Assembly: GCF_050003625.1 (NCBI RefSeq)
Contig: NC_134401.1
Coordinates: 91,552,852 to 91,616,851, forward strand
Source of the DNA: Haematobia irritans
Taxonomy: Eukaryota > Arthropoda > Insecta > Diptera > Muscidae
Length of the DNA stretch: 64,000 nucleotides
Direction: 5' to 3'
Shown in pieces: positions 34,131-47,147 of the stretch. The position numbers were made by a program, and so were the translations under genes. The first letter of the stretch is position 1. Every line of letters starts with the position of its first letter. The notes beneath the pieces are model-generated. The model was not told the DNA's origin, did no database searches, and was given only the letters and a program-made list of their open reading frames with translations.

Positions 34131-35204
34131 TTTTCTTTGTATTTGTTTTCATTGAATCAGTTTTTTTGTTTTCAAATTTTACATTAAACTCAGGTTCCTG
34201 TAATTTGCTCTTGTCTTTAACCACAATAGAATGGACAACAAGTTTGCAAACTTCTAGCAAAATCTAAACTACATTTTGGGGTAATTTCGTGTCATAGAGA
34301 TACTGAAGAAATAATTTATTCAAGCAATGCACTAAGGTGAGGCAATCGAGGCAAAAACTTGAGGAAAGGTAGTATGCGTTACGGAATAAAAGAGCTAGAG
34401 TTAAATGGATACTTAGTCACCAAAACTACCTGTCCATCTAGTTCGTCTGGCAAAGTTCTTTGTATCTGTCCTCACTCGCCAAAGACATTTTGTTTTGTAG
34501 TTGTCACCGGAAACTGTTGACGGTTTCCTGGTGCTTTAATTTAAGTGTAACGCAAAACCTGCCACTCAGTGGTAACTGAGTTTTCTATGTAGTTTCGCAT
34601 TTTGCCAATGCACGTACAACTTTTCGCTAACTTAGATTTCAGTTTATAACCTAAAACACTTTTCGTGGTATTCTTTACAAACTGCGCTACTAATTGCTTC
34701 CCTTGAGGATAAAGGACTCACTCATTCTCCTTCTCATTCACTCACTCACTTCTTTTCGGTTTCCTCCAAGTCGCTGGAGAGAAAAGTGTGAAAACATGTG
34801 GTTTCCGGAAAAGCGCAAAATGCCTACTTAACCATGTTTTGTCCCAAAAGACAGGACGAGCTTTGGGTGAAAACTGATAGCCAGTTTATTTTCTTCGTGA
34901 TGACTGGAGGTGTTATGGAAATTGGTATGTGAGTTTATGCATGGCTAAAACAATCATAACGATTAGGCAGGCAAAAGTTTGAAATTCTAAGCACGTATGT
35001 ATACTTAAATCTAAAGATATTATGTCTTTGGGATAAAATAACTTTGATCTGCTTAGAAATCTGCCAACCAAAAATATGGAATATAGACCCAAATAATATA
35101 TACCCATAGTTAGGGAATCATTTAAGTCGGGAAGGAAATCTGGACCGTTATATATCAAATTTAGCAAAGCTTCTTAGAATTTTCAGCAAATCTAATGCTC
35201 TACA
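34131..35204. other. No gene recognised
   Basis: Sequence with little internal repetition, including a TCACTCATTCTCC / CACTCACTCAC pyrimidine stretch near 34730. Probably ordinary intergenic or intronic DNA. I see no convincing exon or RNA gene. Confidence 0.5.
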
Positions 35205-35652
35205 TTTTTATACCCACCACCATAGATTGGTGATGGGGGTATATAAAAATTTTCCATTCCATTCGTAACACATCGAAATATCGATTTCCGACAACGTAAA
35301 GTCTGTGTAGATCAGGGAGAAATTATAATTCTATAACGATGTCCGTCTATCTTTCTCGCGGTTGTAATTATGCTACAGTCTTCTTAGCGAAAATATCGTG
35401 CTGAGATTTTATCCAAACTTCCAAACTTTTGTCTGCAGGCAGGTCACGTTCGAAGATGGGCTATTGCGCTCCAGAGCATCTAGGCACGAAAATTTTTATC
35501 CGATTTGCCTGAAATTTAAAATCTCGAGGTATTGTGGATGCATAAATAAGTGTGCCGAATATGGTGTGTATCGGTCCCATATAAACCGATCACCCGATTT
35601 GACTTTTTAAGCGTCTAGACTCTAAATTGTATCCGATTTGCCTGAATTTCAA
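35205..35652 (-). repeat. Type C element fragment
   Basis: TATACCCACCACCATAGATT start, a degraded GTCY core and parts of two units, ending where a SINE follows. Confidence 0.6.
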
Positions 35653-35908
35653 CACCGTAGTGCAATGATTAGCCTGCCCGCCTTGCATACAAAGGGTCGT
35701 GGTTTCGATCCGTGCTTCGACCAAAACACCGAAAAGTTTTTCAGCGGTGGATTATCCCACCTCAGTAATGCTGGTGACATTTCTGAGTGTTTCAAAGCTT
35801 CTCTACGCGGTTTAACAGCAATGTGAAATGCCTTTCGGACTCGGCTATAAAAAGGAGGTCCCTTGTCACTGAACTTAACATAGAATCGGGCAACATTCAG
35901 TGATAAGT
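35653..35908 (+). mobile_element. SINE with tRNA-like head
   Basis: The longest copy in the window. Head CACCGTAGTGCAATGATTAG ... AAGGGTCGTGGTTTCGATCC (B-box-like), then the body AGCGGTGGATTATCCCACCT, CTCGGCTATAAAAAGGAGGT and AGAATCGGGCAACATTCAGT. The CCTAA tail is missing because a minisatellite follows. The head is related to module 2 of the T1 MITEs. Confidence 0.78.
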
Positions 35909-36880
35909 AGTAAATTTCTTATAAGTAGTAAATTTAAATAGAAATTCCCATAAATACGAAGGCAAATAAAATTTCCAGTAAATAGTAGATTTTTTCTATT
36001 AATTGAAAATTTAGACAAAATTCCCTATAAAGAGAAAATTTTTGGCAAAGTTTATTATAAACAGTAAATTTACACAAAATTTTCTCTAAATAACAAATTT
36101 TGACAAAAAAGTTTTTAACCAAAAGTTCCTATAAACAGTAAATTTTGACATTTTTTTATGAATAGTAGTAAATTTAGACAAATGTTCAATAAATGGTAAA
36201 TATAGACGAAATATACTATAAATAGTAAATTTAAACAAAATTTCCAATAAATGGTACATTTAGTCAAGATTTCCTATAAATAGTAAATTTTAAGAAAATA
36301 TTCTACCAAGTTTGAACAAAAAACGAACACAAAAATGTGGGGAGAAAATTTTCTTATGAAAATATATGTATTAAATTTTGACAAAATTTCCGTAAATAGT
36401 AAATATTAATAAAATTTTCTAAAAATAGTCAATTTGAATAACATTTCCCATAAAAAGAAGATTTTGACAAAATTTCCTATAAATAGTAAATTTTAAGAAA
36501 ATATTCTACCAAGTTTGAACAAACGACGAACACAAAAATGTGAGGAGAAAATTTTCTTATGAAAATTTCCTATATGAAATAAATTTTGACAAAATTTCCG
36601 TAAATAGTAAATATTAATAAAATTTTCTAAAAATAGTCAATTTGAATAAAATTTCCTATAAAAAGCAGATTTTGACAAAATTTCGTAAATTTTACCAAAA
36701 TTTTCTATTTGACAAAAATTCCTTTAAGTAATAAATTTTGAAAATATTTCCTATAAATAGTACATTTTGACAAAATTCCCTACAAATAGTAAATTTTGCC
36801 AAAATTTCTCGTAAGAAGTAAATTTGTATCAATAGTAAATATTAAGAATTGTGAGAAAATTTCCGATAAATAGTAAATTT
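35909..36880 (+). repeat. ~29-bp AT-rich minisatellite, second type
   Basis: About thirty degenerate units of CCTATAAATAGTAAATTTTG + ACAAAATTT. It looks related to the 29-bp unit in types B and D. A larger duplication is visible: the CAAGTTTGAACAAA, CGAACACAAAAATG, GGAGAAAATTTTCTTATGAA stretch at about 36307-36360 recurs at about 36510-36564. Confidence 0.85.
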
Positions 36881-36956
36881 TATTGAGGTCTCGAGCTTGA
36901 TAAATAATCGAATTAATTCCTTGTTGAAGCTTGCTAAAAAATGATACCATATACCA

Positions 36957-38284
36957 TTTTTATACCCTCCACCATAGGATGGGGGTATATTAACTATGTC
37001 ATTTCGTTTGTAACACATCGAAATATTGCTCTAAGACCCCATAAAGTATATATATTCTGGGTCGTGGTGAAATTCTGAGTCGATCTGAGAATGTCCGTCC
37101 GTACGTCCGTATGTTGAAATCACGCTAACTTCCGAACGAAACAAGCTATCGACTTGAAACTTGGCACAAATAGTTGTTATCGATGTAGGTCGGATGGTAT
37201 TGCAAATAAACGGGCCCCCAAATTTGGCTTGCGGATCCTCTAAGAGAAGTAAATTTCATCCGATCCGGCTGAAATTTGGTATATAGTGTTAGTATATGGT
37301 CTCTAACAACCATGGAAAAATTGGTCCACATCGGTTCATAATTATATATAGCCCCCATATAAACCGATCCCTTGATTTGGCTTGCGGAGCCTCTACGAGA
37401 AGCAAATTTCATCCGATCCGGCTAAAATTTGGTACATGGTGTTAGTTTATGGTCTATAACAACCATACAAAAATTGGTCCACATAGGTACATAATTATAT
37501 ATAGCCCCCATATAAACCGATCCCCCGATTTGGCTTGCGGAGCCTCTAAGAAAAGCAAATTTCATTAGATACGGCTGAAATTTGGTACATGGTGTAAGTA
37601 TATTGTCTCTAACAACTATGCAAAAATTGGTCCACATCGGTGAATAATTATATATAGCCCTCATATAAACCGATCCCCCTATTTGGCTTGCGGAGCCTCT
37701 AAGACAAGCAAATTTCATCTGCTCCCGCTGAAATTTGCTACATGGTGTTAGTATATGGTCTCAAATGACCATGCAAAAATTGTCTATATCGGTCCATAAT
37801 TATATATAGCCCCCATATAAACCGATCACCAAAGTTGACCACCGGAGCCTCTTGGAAGACCAAATTCATCTGATTCAGTTGAAATTTGGTACGTGGTGTT
37901 AATATATGGCCTCAAACACCCAAAGCCCCTTGGAAGAGCAAAATTCATCCGATTCGGTTGAAATTTTGTACGTGAAAGTGATCCATATCAGTCCAAAATC
38001 ATATGTAGCCCCCATATATACCGTTGGTTTTGGAGCCTCTTGGAAGAGCAAATCCCCAATCACAAAAAATTGGTCCATATCAAGTTCATAATTGTTTATA
38101 GCCCCCATATAAGAGACCCCCATATTTCAATTCTGGCTCTCTACCCCGTATGGACTAACTCACAATTAAGAAAACGATGTTAAGAAGTTTTAAGATACCA
38201 CAACCCAAGTAATTCGATTGTGGATGACAGTCTTTCGTAGAAGTTTCTACGCAATCCATGGAACTTACGGCCGTATATACTTGT
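36957..38284 (-). mobile_element. Type B DINE-1-like element
   Basis: TATACCCTCCACCATAGGAT at the left, GTCY core 37093-37112, about five 153-bp-type units, and the right end ACTTACGGCCGTATATACTT with the outer half of the GGCC palindrome deleted. No protein. Confidence 0.7.
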
Positions 38285-38300
38285 TCTATATGTATTCAAT

Positions 38301-38327
38301 CGAGCTGCTACCTAACCTAACCTAACA
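38301..38327 (+). repeat. SINE tail fragment
   Basis: GAGCTGCTACCTAACCTAAC + CTAACA matches the 3' tail of the SINE at 23727. Confidence 0.6.
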
Positions 38328-39089
38328 TATGTAAGTATTTTGAGTCCATAAACAAGTGTATCGGTCCACTTTTCGGTATTGCTTTGGAGAAAGAGCACTA
38401 CTTGCATTTATGGTACTCTTCCCATATATATTGCGCAGGTATAGTGCACGCTGTTGATTTTTTATTAAATATTGTATCTTCCTAAATTAAATGGGCTGAA
38501 AAAAAACTATCTGGTTTGTGTCTCGGCTACTTAAATTTACATTTTACCTTGACGTACATCTTAAAAACTATTTAATAATAAAGTAGAATTTTGTTTGACT
38601 ACAATTTCGTTCGAGAGCAAAGTAGTTTTTTTTGGATACCAATTTTCAAGCTAGCAAAAAATTTGGTTATATTTGCCGTAAATGCACAACATAAAATATC
38701 CTGGGTTGCTCTAGACAATTCAACTAACCCATTTACCCTAGTGAACGATGATTGCTACTTGACGGACACGTAACATTTTGCCTCAACATGAAATGGTGAC
38801 GAGGATTTTCCAAATCGTTCTCAAATGCCACTATAGTGATTGTATCGGTGTCAAGATGTTTCACTTCATTTGTCATGTGTCGAGAAGGATGTTAATAAAG
38901 AATCCTTTAAGCTGTTATACTATAGGTAGGAAAAAAATTGCTTATGCTCTTCTACTCGCATAACATCAAAGGACATACTATTTAATATTGCTTTTATTCT
39001 CAGTAGAATGTGACATTCAGCACTCTTATTAGTATTCGCAGTGTTTAAGGTAAATGTATGACAAAAGGATTTATTTTTTTTATTTTAAA
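38328..39089. other. No gene recognised
   Basis: AT-rich sequence. Two adjacent ~60-codon frames (38591-38963) have no recognisable domain. Confidence 0.45.
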
Positions 39090-39592
39090 AGTAAAACCAC
39101 ATAGTGGTCAGGGCATAATAACTTTGATTTGCCAAAACGTGTGCCTACCAGAACTATTGATTTTGAGCACAAGGACGAACGCTATTGCATTTGAGAGAAA
39201 TTTGATCAATTTTTGGATATAGCTCCCATATACATGTATCGCCCGATTTCGATAAATGGGGTCAGATCGCGCTTATTACAAACCGAAAATATAATCCAAA
39301 TCGGTTCAGATTTAGATATAGCTCCCATATATATGCATCGCTCGATTTTCCCAAATATGGCCATAAAACTCTTATTTATTAATTATGTTACATTTACAAT
39401 AAAATTACAAATATAATTGTAAGATTTGACTACTAGGGTCTTAACCTTAAGACTCTTATTTATTACCCAATCTTACTCAAATTTCAAATAACGAAGTATT
39501 AGTCGATCGTAGTTAGACTTACATATAGCTCTAACTTAAATATATTTCCCAAGTTTCACAATTTATTACCCATACTAATTGAGCGATTTCCT
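39090..39592 (-). repeat. Type D element fragment
   Basis: Antisense match to the right part of the type D element: ACCACATAGTGGTCAGGGCA, TGTGCCTACCAGAA, then units with AGATATAGCTCCCATATA. No GTCY core. Confidence 0.55.
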
Positions 39593-40639
39593 TTTTATAC
39601 CCTCCACCATAGGATGGGGGGTATATAAACTTTGTCATTCCGTTTGTAACACATCGCAGTATTGCTCTAAGACGCCATATATTCTGGTGGTGAAATTCTG
39701 AGTCGATTTGAGCATGTCCGTCCGTCTGTTGAAATCATGCTAACTTCCGAAACAAACAAGCTATCGACTTGAAACTTGGCACAAGTAGTTGTTATTGATG
39801 TAGGTCGGATGGTATTATATCGGACCACTTTTACGTATAGCCCCCATATAAACCGACTCCCAGATTTGCCTTGCAGAGTCTCTTGGATGAAAAATTCATC
39901 CGAACCGGTTGAAATTTGGTATGTAATGTTAGTATATGGTCTATAACAACCATGCAAAAATTGGTCCATATCGATTCATAATTACATATATAAACCGATC
40001 TCCAGATTTGACCTCCGGAGCCTCCTGGAGGAGCAAAATTCATCCGATCCAGTTGAAATTGGGTACGTGGTGTCAGTATATGGTCTCTAACAACCAAGCA
40101 AAAACTGGTCCATATAGGTCCATAATTATATATAGCCCCCTTATAAACCGATCCCCAGATTAAACCAGCGGAGCCTCTTAGAGGAGCAAAATTTATACGA
40201 TCCGGTTTAAATTTGGTACGTGGTATGGTATGGTCTCTAACAACCATGCAAAAACGGGTTCATATCAGTCCATAATTATATATAGACCCCATATAAAGCA
40301 ATCCCTAGATTTGAACTCCAGAGCCTCATGGAAGAGCAAATTTAATCCGATCCGGTTGAAATTTGGTACGTGGTATGGTATGGTATCTAACAACCGTGCA
40401 TAAATTGGTCCATATCGGTCCATAATTATATATAGCCTCCATATAAATCTATCCCCAGATTTGACCTCCGGAACCTCTTGGATCACAAAATTCATCCGAT
40501 TCGTTGAAATTGAGTAAATTGCGCTAGTATATGGCCGCTAACAGCCATGCAAAAATTGGTCCATATCGGTCTATAGTTATATATAGCCAATGGCCAATCA
40601 CACCAAAATTGGTCCATATCGCCAAAAATAATCTACCAA

Positions 40640-40860
40640 AATTTTGTCAAAATTTTATTACTATAGAAAGTTTTGTCAACATTTTATTTCTGTAGAAAAT
40701 TTTGTTAAAATTTTATTTCTATAGAAAATTTTGTCAATATTTTATTTCTATAAAAAATTTTGTCAAAATTTTATTTCTATAGAAAATTTAGTCAAAATTT
40801 TATTTCTATGGAAAATAATGTCAACTTTTTATTTCTATAGAAAATTTTGTCGAACTGAAT
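40640..40860 (-). repeat. 29-bp minisatellite (type B)
   Basis: About seven degenerate units of TTTTATTTCTATAGAAAATT + TTGTCAAAA. Confidence 0.85.
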
Positions 40861-40923
40861 TATATACGTATTTAATCGCCCTTTTTTTTTTGTTTAATAT
40901 ATCCCCCGTATGGACTTACTTAC

Positions 40924-41603
40924 TAGAGGTCTGCACAATTGCATTTGTAAATGCAGAGTACACGTGTACTTGCTACATGAGTACATCTATTTGAGAGAGT
41001 CGCAAAACAATTGGTACACATTTTAATGAACATCAAAAGCCACGAGTAACTTCTTGTTGCTACTCTGATGTCTTCACTACCAACAAACACATATTCCTCT
41101 TTCTCTCTTATTGAAGTGTACTCAGATTGATCACGTCGAGTATGTTGCGAGAACAAAACTTCATAGAGTACTCCATGTACCACGTGAAGTTTCAGAAATA
41201 CAAGAAAACAGTTACTCTCCAAAATATATGTTTTCGGATTGATATAAAGAACGGAAAACGTTAAGGTAAGTGTGTGACATACATAAATATATGAAATATG
41301 TGACATACATACATATCTATGATTAATATTAATGGAAAGTTTTGCTTCGCACATAGCTAAGCAATACTTGTGGTACCACGTGAAGTGAAGAGAATCCATG
41401 TTGTACTTTTTCTCAAGTACTTACATTTTTATTGTTCCTTTTTTTCGGAACACATATTGTTTCGGATAAGTACTTGGTGGTATTTGACAAGCAAGCGTTC
41501 TCTTCACTTCACTACTTGCGCTCTGAGAGAAAGACAGTGTATGTACTATATTCGACAGCGAATTGCATACATGTAGTGAAAAGTTATTCGATGCAGACCT
41601 CTA
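40924..41603. mobile_element. hAT-type MITE, 680 bp
   Basis: 12-bp terminal inverted repeats TAGAGGTCTGCA/TGCAGACCTCTA with a perfect 8-bp target duplication TTACTTAC (40916-40923, 41604-41611). The 8-bp duplication and TAGAGG start fit the hAT superfamily. The interior has several short palindromes (GTACACGTGTAC, GTGGTACCACGTG) and no transposase. Confidence 0.92.
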
Positions 41604-41769
41604 TTACTTACAATTTAGAAGACGGTGTTAAAGATTTTGTAAGATACCTTACCATCGGCAAGTGTTACCGCAACCCAAGTAGTTCGTCTTTAGTAGAAGT
41701 TTCTACGCAATCCATGGTGGAGGGTACATAAGATTAGGCCTGGCCGAACTTACGGCCGTATATACTTGT

Positions 41770-42540
41770 TATTTAATTACGGACTCAATATTTGTGGCAT
41801 ACTAACTATGTAGATTCAGAATCAACTACAGCTCTTAATATCAGACATTTCTGTTCAGATTGTGATAAAACTCCCATAAACATGTACCGCTTAATGTTCT
41901 TAATTATGGAAATACTTTTTATCTTCCATACCTATACCAATGATTCCCCACAAATGCTTTTGTTTAATAATTCAGTAGGCTTGTTTTAGGGTATGATATA
42001 GTCGGCCTGCCTGACTTTCTACTTTACTTACTTGTTTTAATAATGGACTCAATATTAGTGGTATACTAACTCTGTAAGTGCAAAATCAGCTTTTGCTCCT
42101 AATATCAGACATTTTTGTTCAGATTGTGATAAAACTCCCATAAACATGTAGCCCTTAATGTTCTGAAATATGGGAATGCAGTTTATCTTCCAAACCTTTT
42201 TAAATGATACCCCACAAATTCTTACGTTTACTAATTCAGTATGGGTGGTTTAGGGTATGATATAGGGCCGACTATATCATACCCTAAAACAAGCCTACTG
42301 AATTATTAAACAAAAGTATTTGTGGGGAATCATTGGTATAGGTATGGAAGATAAAAAGTATTTCCATAATTAGGAACATTAAGCGGTACATCTTTTTACT
42401 ATGCTAACTTCTTTTAAATATTATTTTTCATGTTAGCCTGATACTGAAACAGGCGATTAACTTCCAAATGCATGAAATTTTTAATTCAAAATTAATTGGT
42501 ATTCAAGAACTTGATCAAGTTCCTTAATCTTCTTTGTCCA
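41770..42540. repeat. Three type A/D end fragments, two in a large inverted repeat
   Basis: 41882-42007 and 42266-42391 are 126-bp inverted copies differing at two positions in my comparison. Between them (42050-42265) is a third, more diverged direct copy. All carry the GGGTATGATATAG type D hairpin region. No gene. Confidence 0.85.
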
Positions 42541-42772
42541 CACTGAAAAAAATATTGACCTAATATGGAGGATTATGCAACTTAAATTTTAGGACTCAAA
42601 ATTTACGCAATAAAATTTTGGCAGATTATTTTTGGCGATATGGACCAATTTGTCCACACTGAAAAAAATATTAACCTAATATGGAGGATTATGCAACTTA
42701 AATTATAGGACTCAAAATTTACGCAATAAAATTTTGGTAGATTATTTTTGGCGATATGGACCAATTTTTGTG
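42541..42772 (+). repeat. 116-bp tandem duplication
   Basis: The block beginning CACTGAAAAAAATATT and containing GGAGGATTATGCAACTTAAA occurs twice, 116 bp apart (42541, 42657), with few differences. Confidence 0.85.
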
Positions 42773-43842
42773 TGATTGGCCATTGGCTATATATAACTAT
42801 AGACCGATATAGACCAATTTTTGCATGACTGTTAGCGGACTACATATAATTATGGACCGATATGGACCAATTTTTGCATGGTTGTTAGATACCATATACT
42901 AACACCACGTACCAAATTTCAACCGGATCGGATTAAATTTGCTCTTCCAAGAGGCTCCGGAATTCAAATCTGGGGATCGGTTTATATGGGGTCTATATAT
43001 AATTATGGACCTATATGGACCAGTTTTTGCTTGGTTGTTGGAGACCATATACTGACACCACCTACCAATCGGATGAATTTTGCTCCTCTAATAGGCTCCG
43101 GAGGTCAAATCTGGGAATCGGTTTATATGGGGGCTACATATAATTATGGACCTATATGGACCAGTTTTTGCTTGGTTGTTGGAGACCATATACTGACACC
43201 ACCTACCAAATTTCAACTGGATCGGATTAAATTTGCTCTTCCAAGAGGCTCCGGAGTTCAAATCTGGGAATCGGTTTATATGGGGGCTATATATAATTAT
43301 GGACCGATATGGACCAATTTTCGCATGGTTGTTATAGACCATATACTAACACTACATACCAAATTACAACCGGATCGGAAGCATTTTGCTCCTCCAGGAG
43401 GCTCCGGAGGTCAAATCTGAGGATCGGTTTATATGGAAGCTATATATAATTATGGACCAATATGGACGGATTTTTGCATGTTTGTTAAAGACCATATACT
43501 AACACTACGTACCAAATTTCAACCGGATCGGATGAATTTTGCTCCTCCAAGAGGCTCTGCAAGCCAAATCTGGGGGTCGGTTTACATGGGGGCTATACGT
43601 AAAAGTGGTCCGATATGGCCCATTTGCAATACCATCCGACCTACATCAATAACAACTGCTTATGCCAAGTTTCGGAAGTTAGCGTGATTTCAACAGACGG
43701 ACGGACATGCTCAAATCGACTCGGAATTTCACCACCACCCAGAATATATATACTTTATGGGGTCTTAGAGCAATATTTCGATGTGTTATAAACGGAACGA
43801 CAAAGTTAGTATACCCCCATTCTATGGTGGAGGGTATAAAAA
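42773..43842 (+). mobile_element. Type B DINE-1-like element, hairpin end missing
   Basis: TTGGCCATTGGCTATATATA through five or so type B units, a GTCY remnant (CAGACGGACGGACATGC at 43694) and the right end ATTCTATGGTGGAGGGTATA. The 180-codon frame across the array is a product of the three-divisible unit length. Confidence 0.68.
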
Positions 43843-44044
43843 CTCGATGAATGAGATCGGTATCCAATTTTAATTTTAATGATCCTAGATTTAAAGCACG
43901 GGAGGCCCGTAAAAAATGTCTTTATTTTAAAGAAGCCGCATCTTTGACTCCGAATCATTACCAAAATCATTAAGGAAAGGTTAAAATCTTTGGATCCAAG
44001 TAAACTTTATTTGAGTGCATAGAGCTCAAATAATATTTTGTTTT
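43843..44044. other. No recognised feature
   Basis: About 200 bp of AT-rich sequence between two rolling-circle elements. Confidence 0.5.
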
Positions 44045-45667
44045 TTATACCCACCACCATAGAATGGTGACGGGGGTATAATAAGTTTGTCATTCCGTTT
44101 GTAACACATCGAAATATCGATTTGCGACCATATAAAGTATATATTCTTGATCAGGGAGAAATTCTAAGACGATATAACCATGTCTGTCCGTCCGTCTGTC
44201 TGGCTCTCTGTTGTAATCACGCTACAGTCTTCAATAATGAAGCAATCGTGTTGAAATTTTGCACGAACTCGTCTTCTGTCTGCAGGCAGTTCAAGTTCGA
44301 AGATGGGCTATATCAGTTCAGGTTTTGATATAGTCCCCATATAAGCCGACCTCCCGATTTGGGGTCTTGGGCTTATAGAAACCATAGTTTTTATCCAATT
44401 CGCCTGAAAATGGAAATCTAGAGGTATTTTAGCACCATAAAGGGGTGCGCCAAAAATGGTGCCTATAGGTTGATGTTTTGGTATAGCCCCCATATAGACC
44501 GATCTCCCGATTCTACTTCTTGGCTTCTAGAATCCGTAATTTTTATCCAATTTGCTTGAAATTGGAAATCTAGAGGTATTTTAGAACAATAAGGAGGTGT
44601 GCCGAAAATGGTGAGTACCGGTCCATGTTTTGGTATAGCCCCTTTTAGACCGATGTCCAGATTTTACTCCTTGGGCTTCTAGGATCCGTAGCTTTTATCC
44701 AATTTGCCTGAAATTGGAAATCTGGAGGTATTTTAAAACCCGAAAAAGGTATGCTGAAAATGTTGGGTATCGGACCATGTTTTTACATAGCCCCCATATA
44801 GACCGATCTCCAGATTTTACTCTTGGGCTTATAGAAACCGTAGAGGTACGTTAGGGCCATAAAAAGGTATGCCGAAAATGGTGAGTATATGTCCATGTTT
44901 TGATATAGCCATCAGATGGACCGATCTCCCGATATTACTTTTTGGGCATCTAGAAACCGTAATTGTTGTCCACTTTGTCTGAAATCGAAAATCTGGAGGT
45001 TTTTAGGAATATAAATAAGTGTGCAAGAAATGATTTTATTTTTTGGGCTTCTAGAGTCCGCAGTTTTTATCCAATTTGTCTAATGAGAAATCCAAAGTTA
45101 TTTTAGGACCTTAAATATGAGAGCCGAAAATGGCGTGTATTGGTCCATTTTTTGGTTTATCTCCCAAATAGACCGATCTCCAGATTTTACTTCTTGGGCT
45201 TTTAGAAACCATAGTTTTTATCAAATTTGCATGAAATTTTAAATCTAGAAGTATTTTAGGAACATAAAGAGGTGTGCCGAAAATGGTGAATATCAGTCCA
45301 TGTGCACTGATAATGAATATAGCTTGAAACTGAATTATAGTTTCCAGATTGTACTTCTGGTAATTATTTAAATAATGGGGGTAAAAATCTACAGATGTTA
45401 GATTTTAAATCAAGGCGTTATTTCATCGTTTTCTTGCACACTTGCAAACGATGTTTATGATTCCTCTAAAACTCAAACAAATATGGTTCTTATAAATCCA
45501 GAATCTGATCTAGTCTTTGAATATATCTTCGGGAAGTGTATTGCTTGACCTGATCTGCTTGTCATCAAATCCCCCTGAAATTCTCACAGGAAACTATAAT
45601 ATTTGATTCTTGTTGGTGGGTATTTAAGATTCGGCCCGGTCGAACTTACTGCTTTATATACCTGTTT
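44045..45667 (-). mobile_element. Type C DINE-1-like element, complete
   Basis: TATACCCACCACCATAGAAT start, GTCY core 44183-44207, about seven diverged units, then the hairpin region TTCGGCCCGGTCGAA and TATATACCTGTTTT. Non-coding. Confidence 0.7.
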
Positions 45668-46970
45668 TATGTGTTTTTTTTTTTATTTTTTCTTTTAAAG
45701 AATCACCCTTTATATATATTGTTTCTTCTTAAACTGATACTTTGATATGATAAAAAAAGGAATTCCAAACTACCACACTCATATGTCGATCTCATTTGTT
45801 TTTCGTTTGGTATTGTTGTCCAATAACATCTGTGGTGTCTATGCAGAATAAATTAACGAGTTTTTTTCGGCCTTAGCTGCGGAAACTAACACCTACACCA
45901 TTTCTGTGACATGAAACACTTCATATGTATTTCGCAAACAAAAAAATGTTTGCGATTTGCACTTGTTTCAGGGTGGCTTTAGGGTCTTCTAAGCTTCCAT
46001 GCTTCCAACCTGTATGGGTAAATGCCAGTAAGGCTGGCAATTAGTTTTATGACAAAACACCGAGTGGTTAGAGCCGTTTAACAAATCGTCTGTTTTTAGC
46101 TTTGCTTCTCGCTTTTCTCAGTCCTCGCTCCCCCCATTGTTTGTGTTGGTGATGTTGTTGCAACATTTACTGTGTGTCACTTTTAATTGCAAGATAATTC
46201 GCGTTTGGCACAAAGCCCATTATGAAAAGCAAGTGAATGCATGAGCTCCAGATAGGTAGAGGTACTCACAGAGGTCGAAACACAAGAGCCCTTCAATGTA
46301 GCACACATTTTACAGTGGGTTATTTCACTATCAGAAAGTGTTTTTAGACCTCCATATTTGTTTTATTTTTTTGAAACACACAAAGCCATGTTTATTTATA
46401 ACATGTCCATTTGACGAAGAATTTGGCTAAATGACTTATTTTTCTTTCTTTTGTTTTTTGCTACTCAGGTAGAAAAACCTTCGTTATATTTATAAAACAT
46501 GACATGGAATTTGAGTCAACGAAACAAATTTCATTAATATACAACATAACGATGATTTTCATTATTATTACGAAATTTCGTTTAAATAATGAAACATTTC
46601 GTACCATTAATGAACATTTTCTTAACGAACGTTACATCAATGAAAAATATCATTGATTCAATTTTGATGAAATTTTACTTGTGTGTAAGTAAATTAAAGA
46701 CAGATTCGTCAGGAATTGGATATGAATTTATTGAATATTTTTATGCGATGACTGGGTTTTCGAAATATTCTGGTTTAAAATTTTATCAAATTTTCTGATT
46801 TTTGTTGACTTTTTAATCTTTTTAAACAAACCAAAAATAATATTAAAATTGAGCCAATGATATTTGCATCGTGAGTCACAGTATGTAACAGGGCTAGTTC
46901 TCGTCAATATGTTTGGTTAATTGTTCTATAAAAATGACAACTTAAATTTCAAAATTCACAGGAATTATGT
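45668..46970. other. No gene recognised; probably unique host DNA
   Basis: The longest stretch with little sign of the window's repeat families. 46490-46680 has repeated ACGAAATTTCGTTTAAA and AATGAAA-type phrases that could be an old MITE. No coherent exon, tRNA or microsatellite of note. Confidence 0.45.
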
Positions 46971-47051
46971 TATTATACCCTTTACCACTACTGTGGTACA
47001 GTGTATAATAAGTTTGTGAATTTTTATGTAACGCCAGTCTCAGACCCATCG

Positions 47052-47082
<31 letters not shown>

Positions 47083-47147
47083 TTTTCTTCCTTTATTTGA
47101 AGTCTATAGATATATACATCCTTACAGACTAATATGTACATTATTAC

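Larger units (their letters stand above)
39593..41769 (-). mobile_element. Type B DINE-1-like element with a nested hAT-type MITE
   Basis: TATACCCTCCACCATAGGAT start, short GTCY, type B units to about 40620, 29-bp minisatellite 40640-40860. The end region is split by a 680-bp MITE (40924-41603) and resumes to the hairpin GGCCTGGCCGAACTTACGGC and TATATACTTGTT. Confidence 0.72.

Noticed and set aside
34700..34800. CACTCACTCAC / TTCTC pyrimidine stretch as a branch point or promoter GAGA-type element
   Set aside because: Low-complexity only; no neighbouring exon or transcription start evidence.
41370..41731. Overlapping 68- and 99-codon frames as small genes
   Set aside because: They lie inside the hAT-type MITE and run out into the type B element end; no domain or conserved start.
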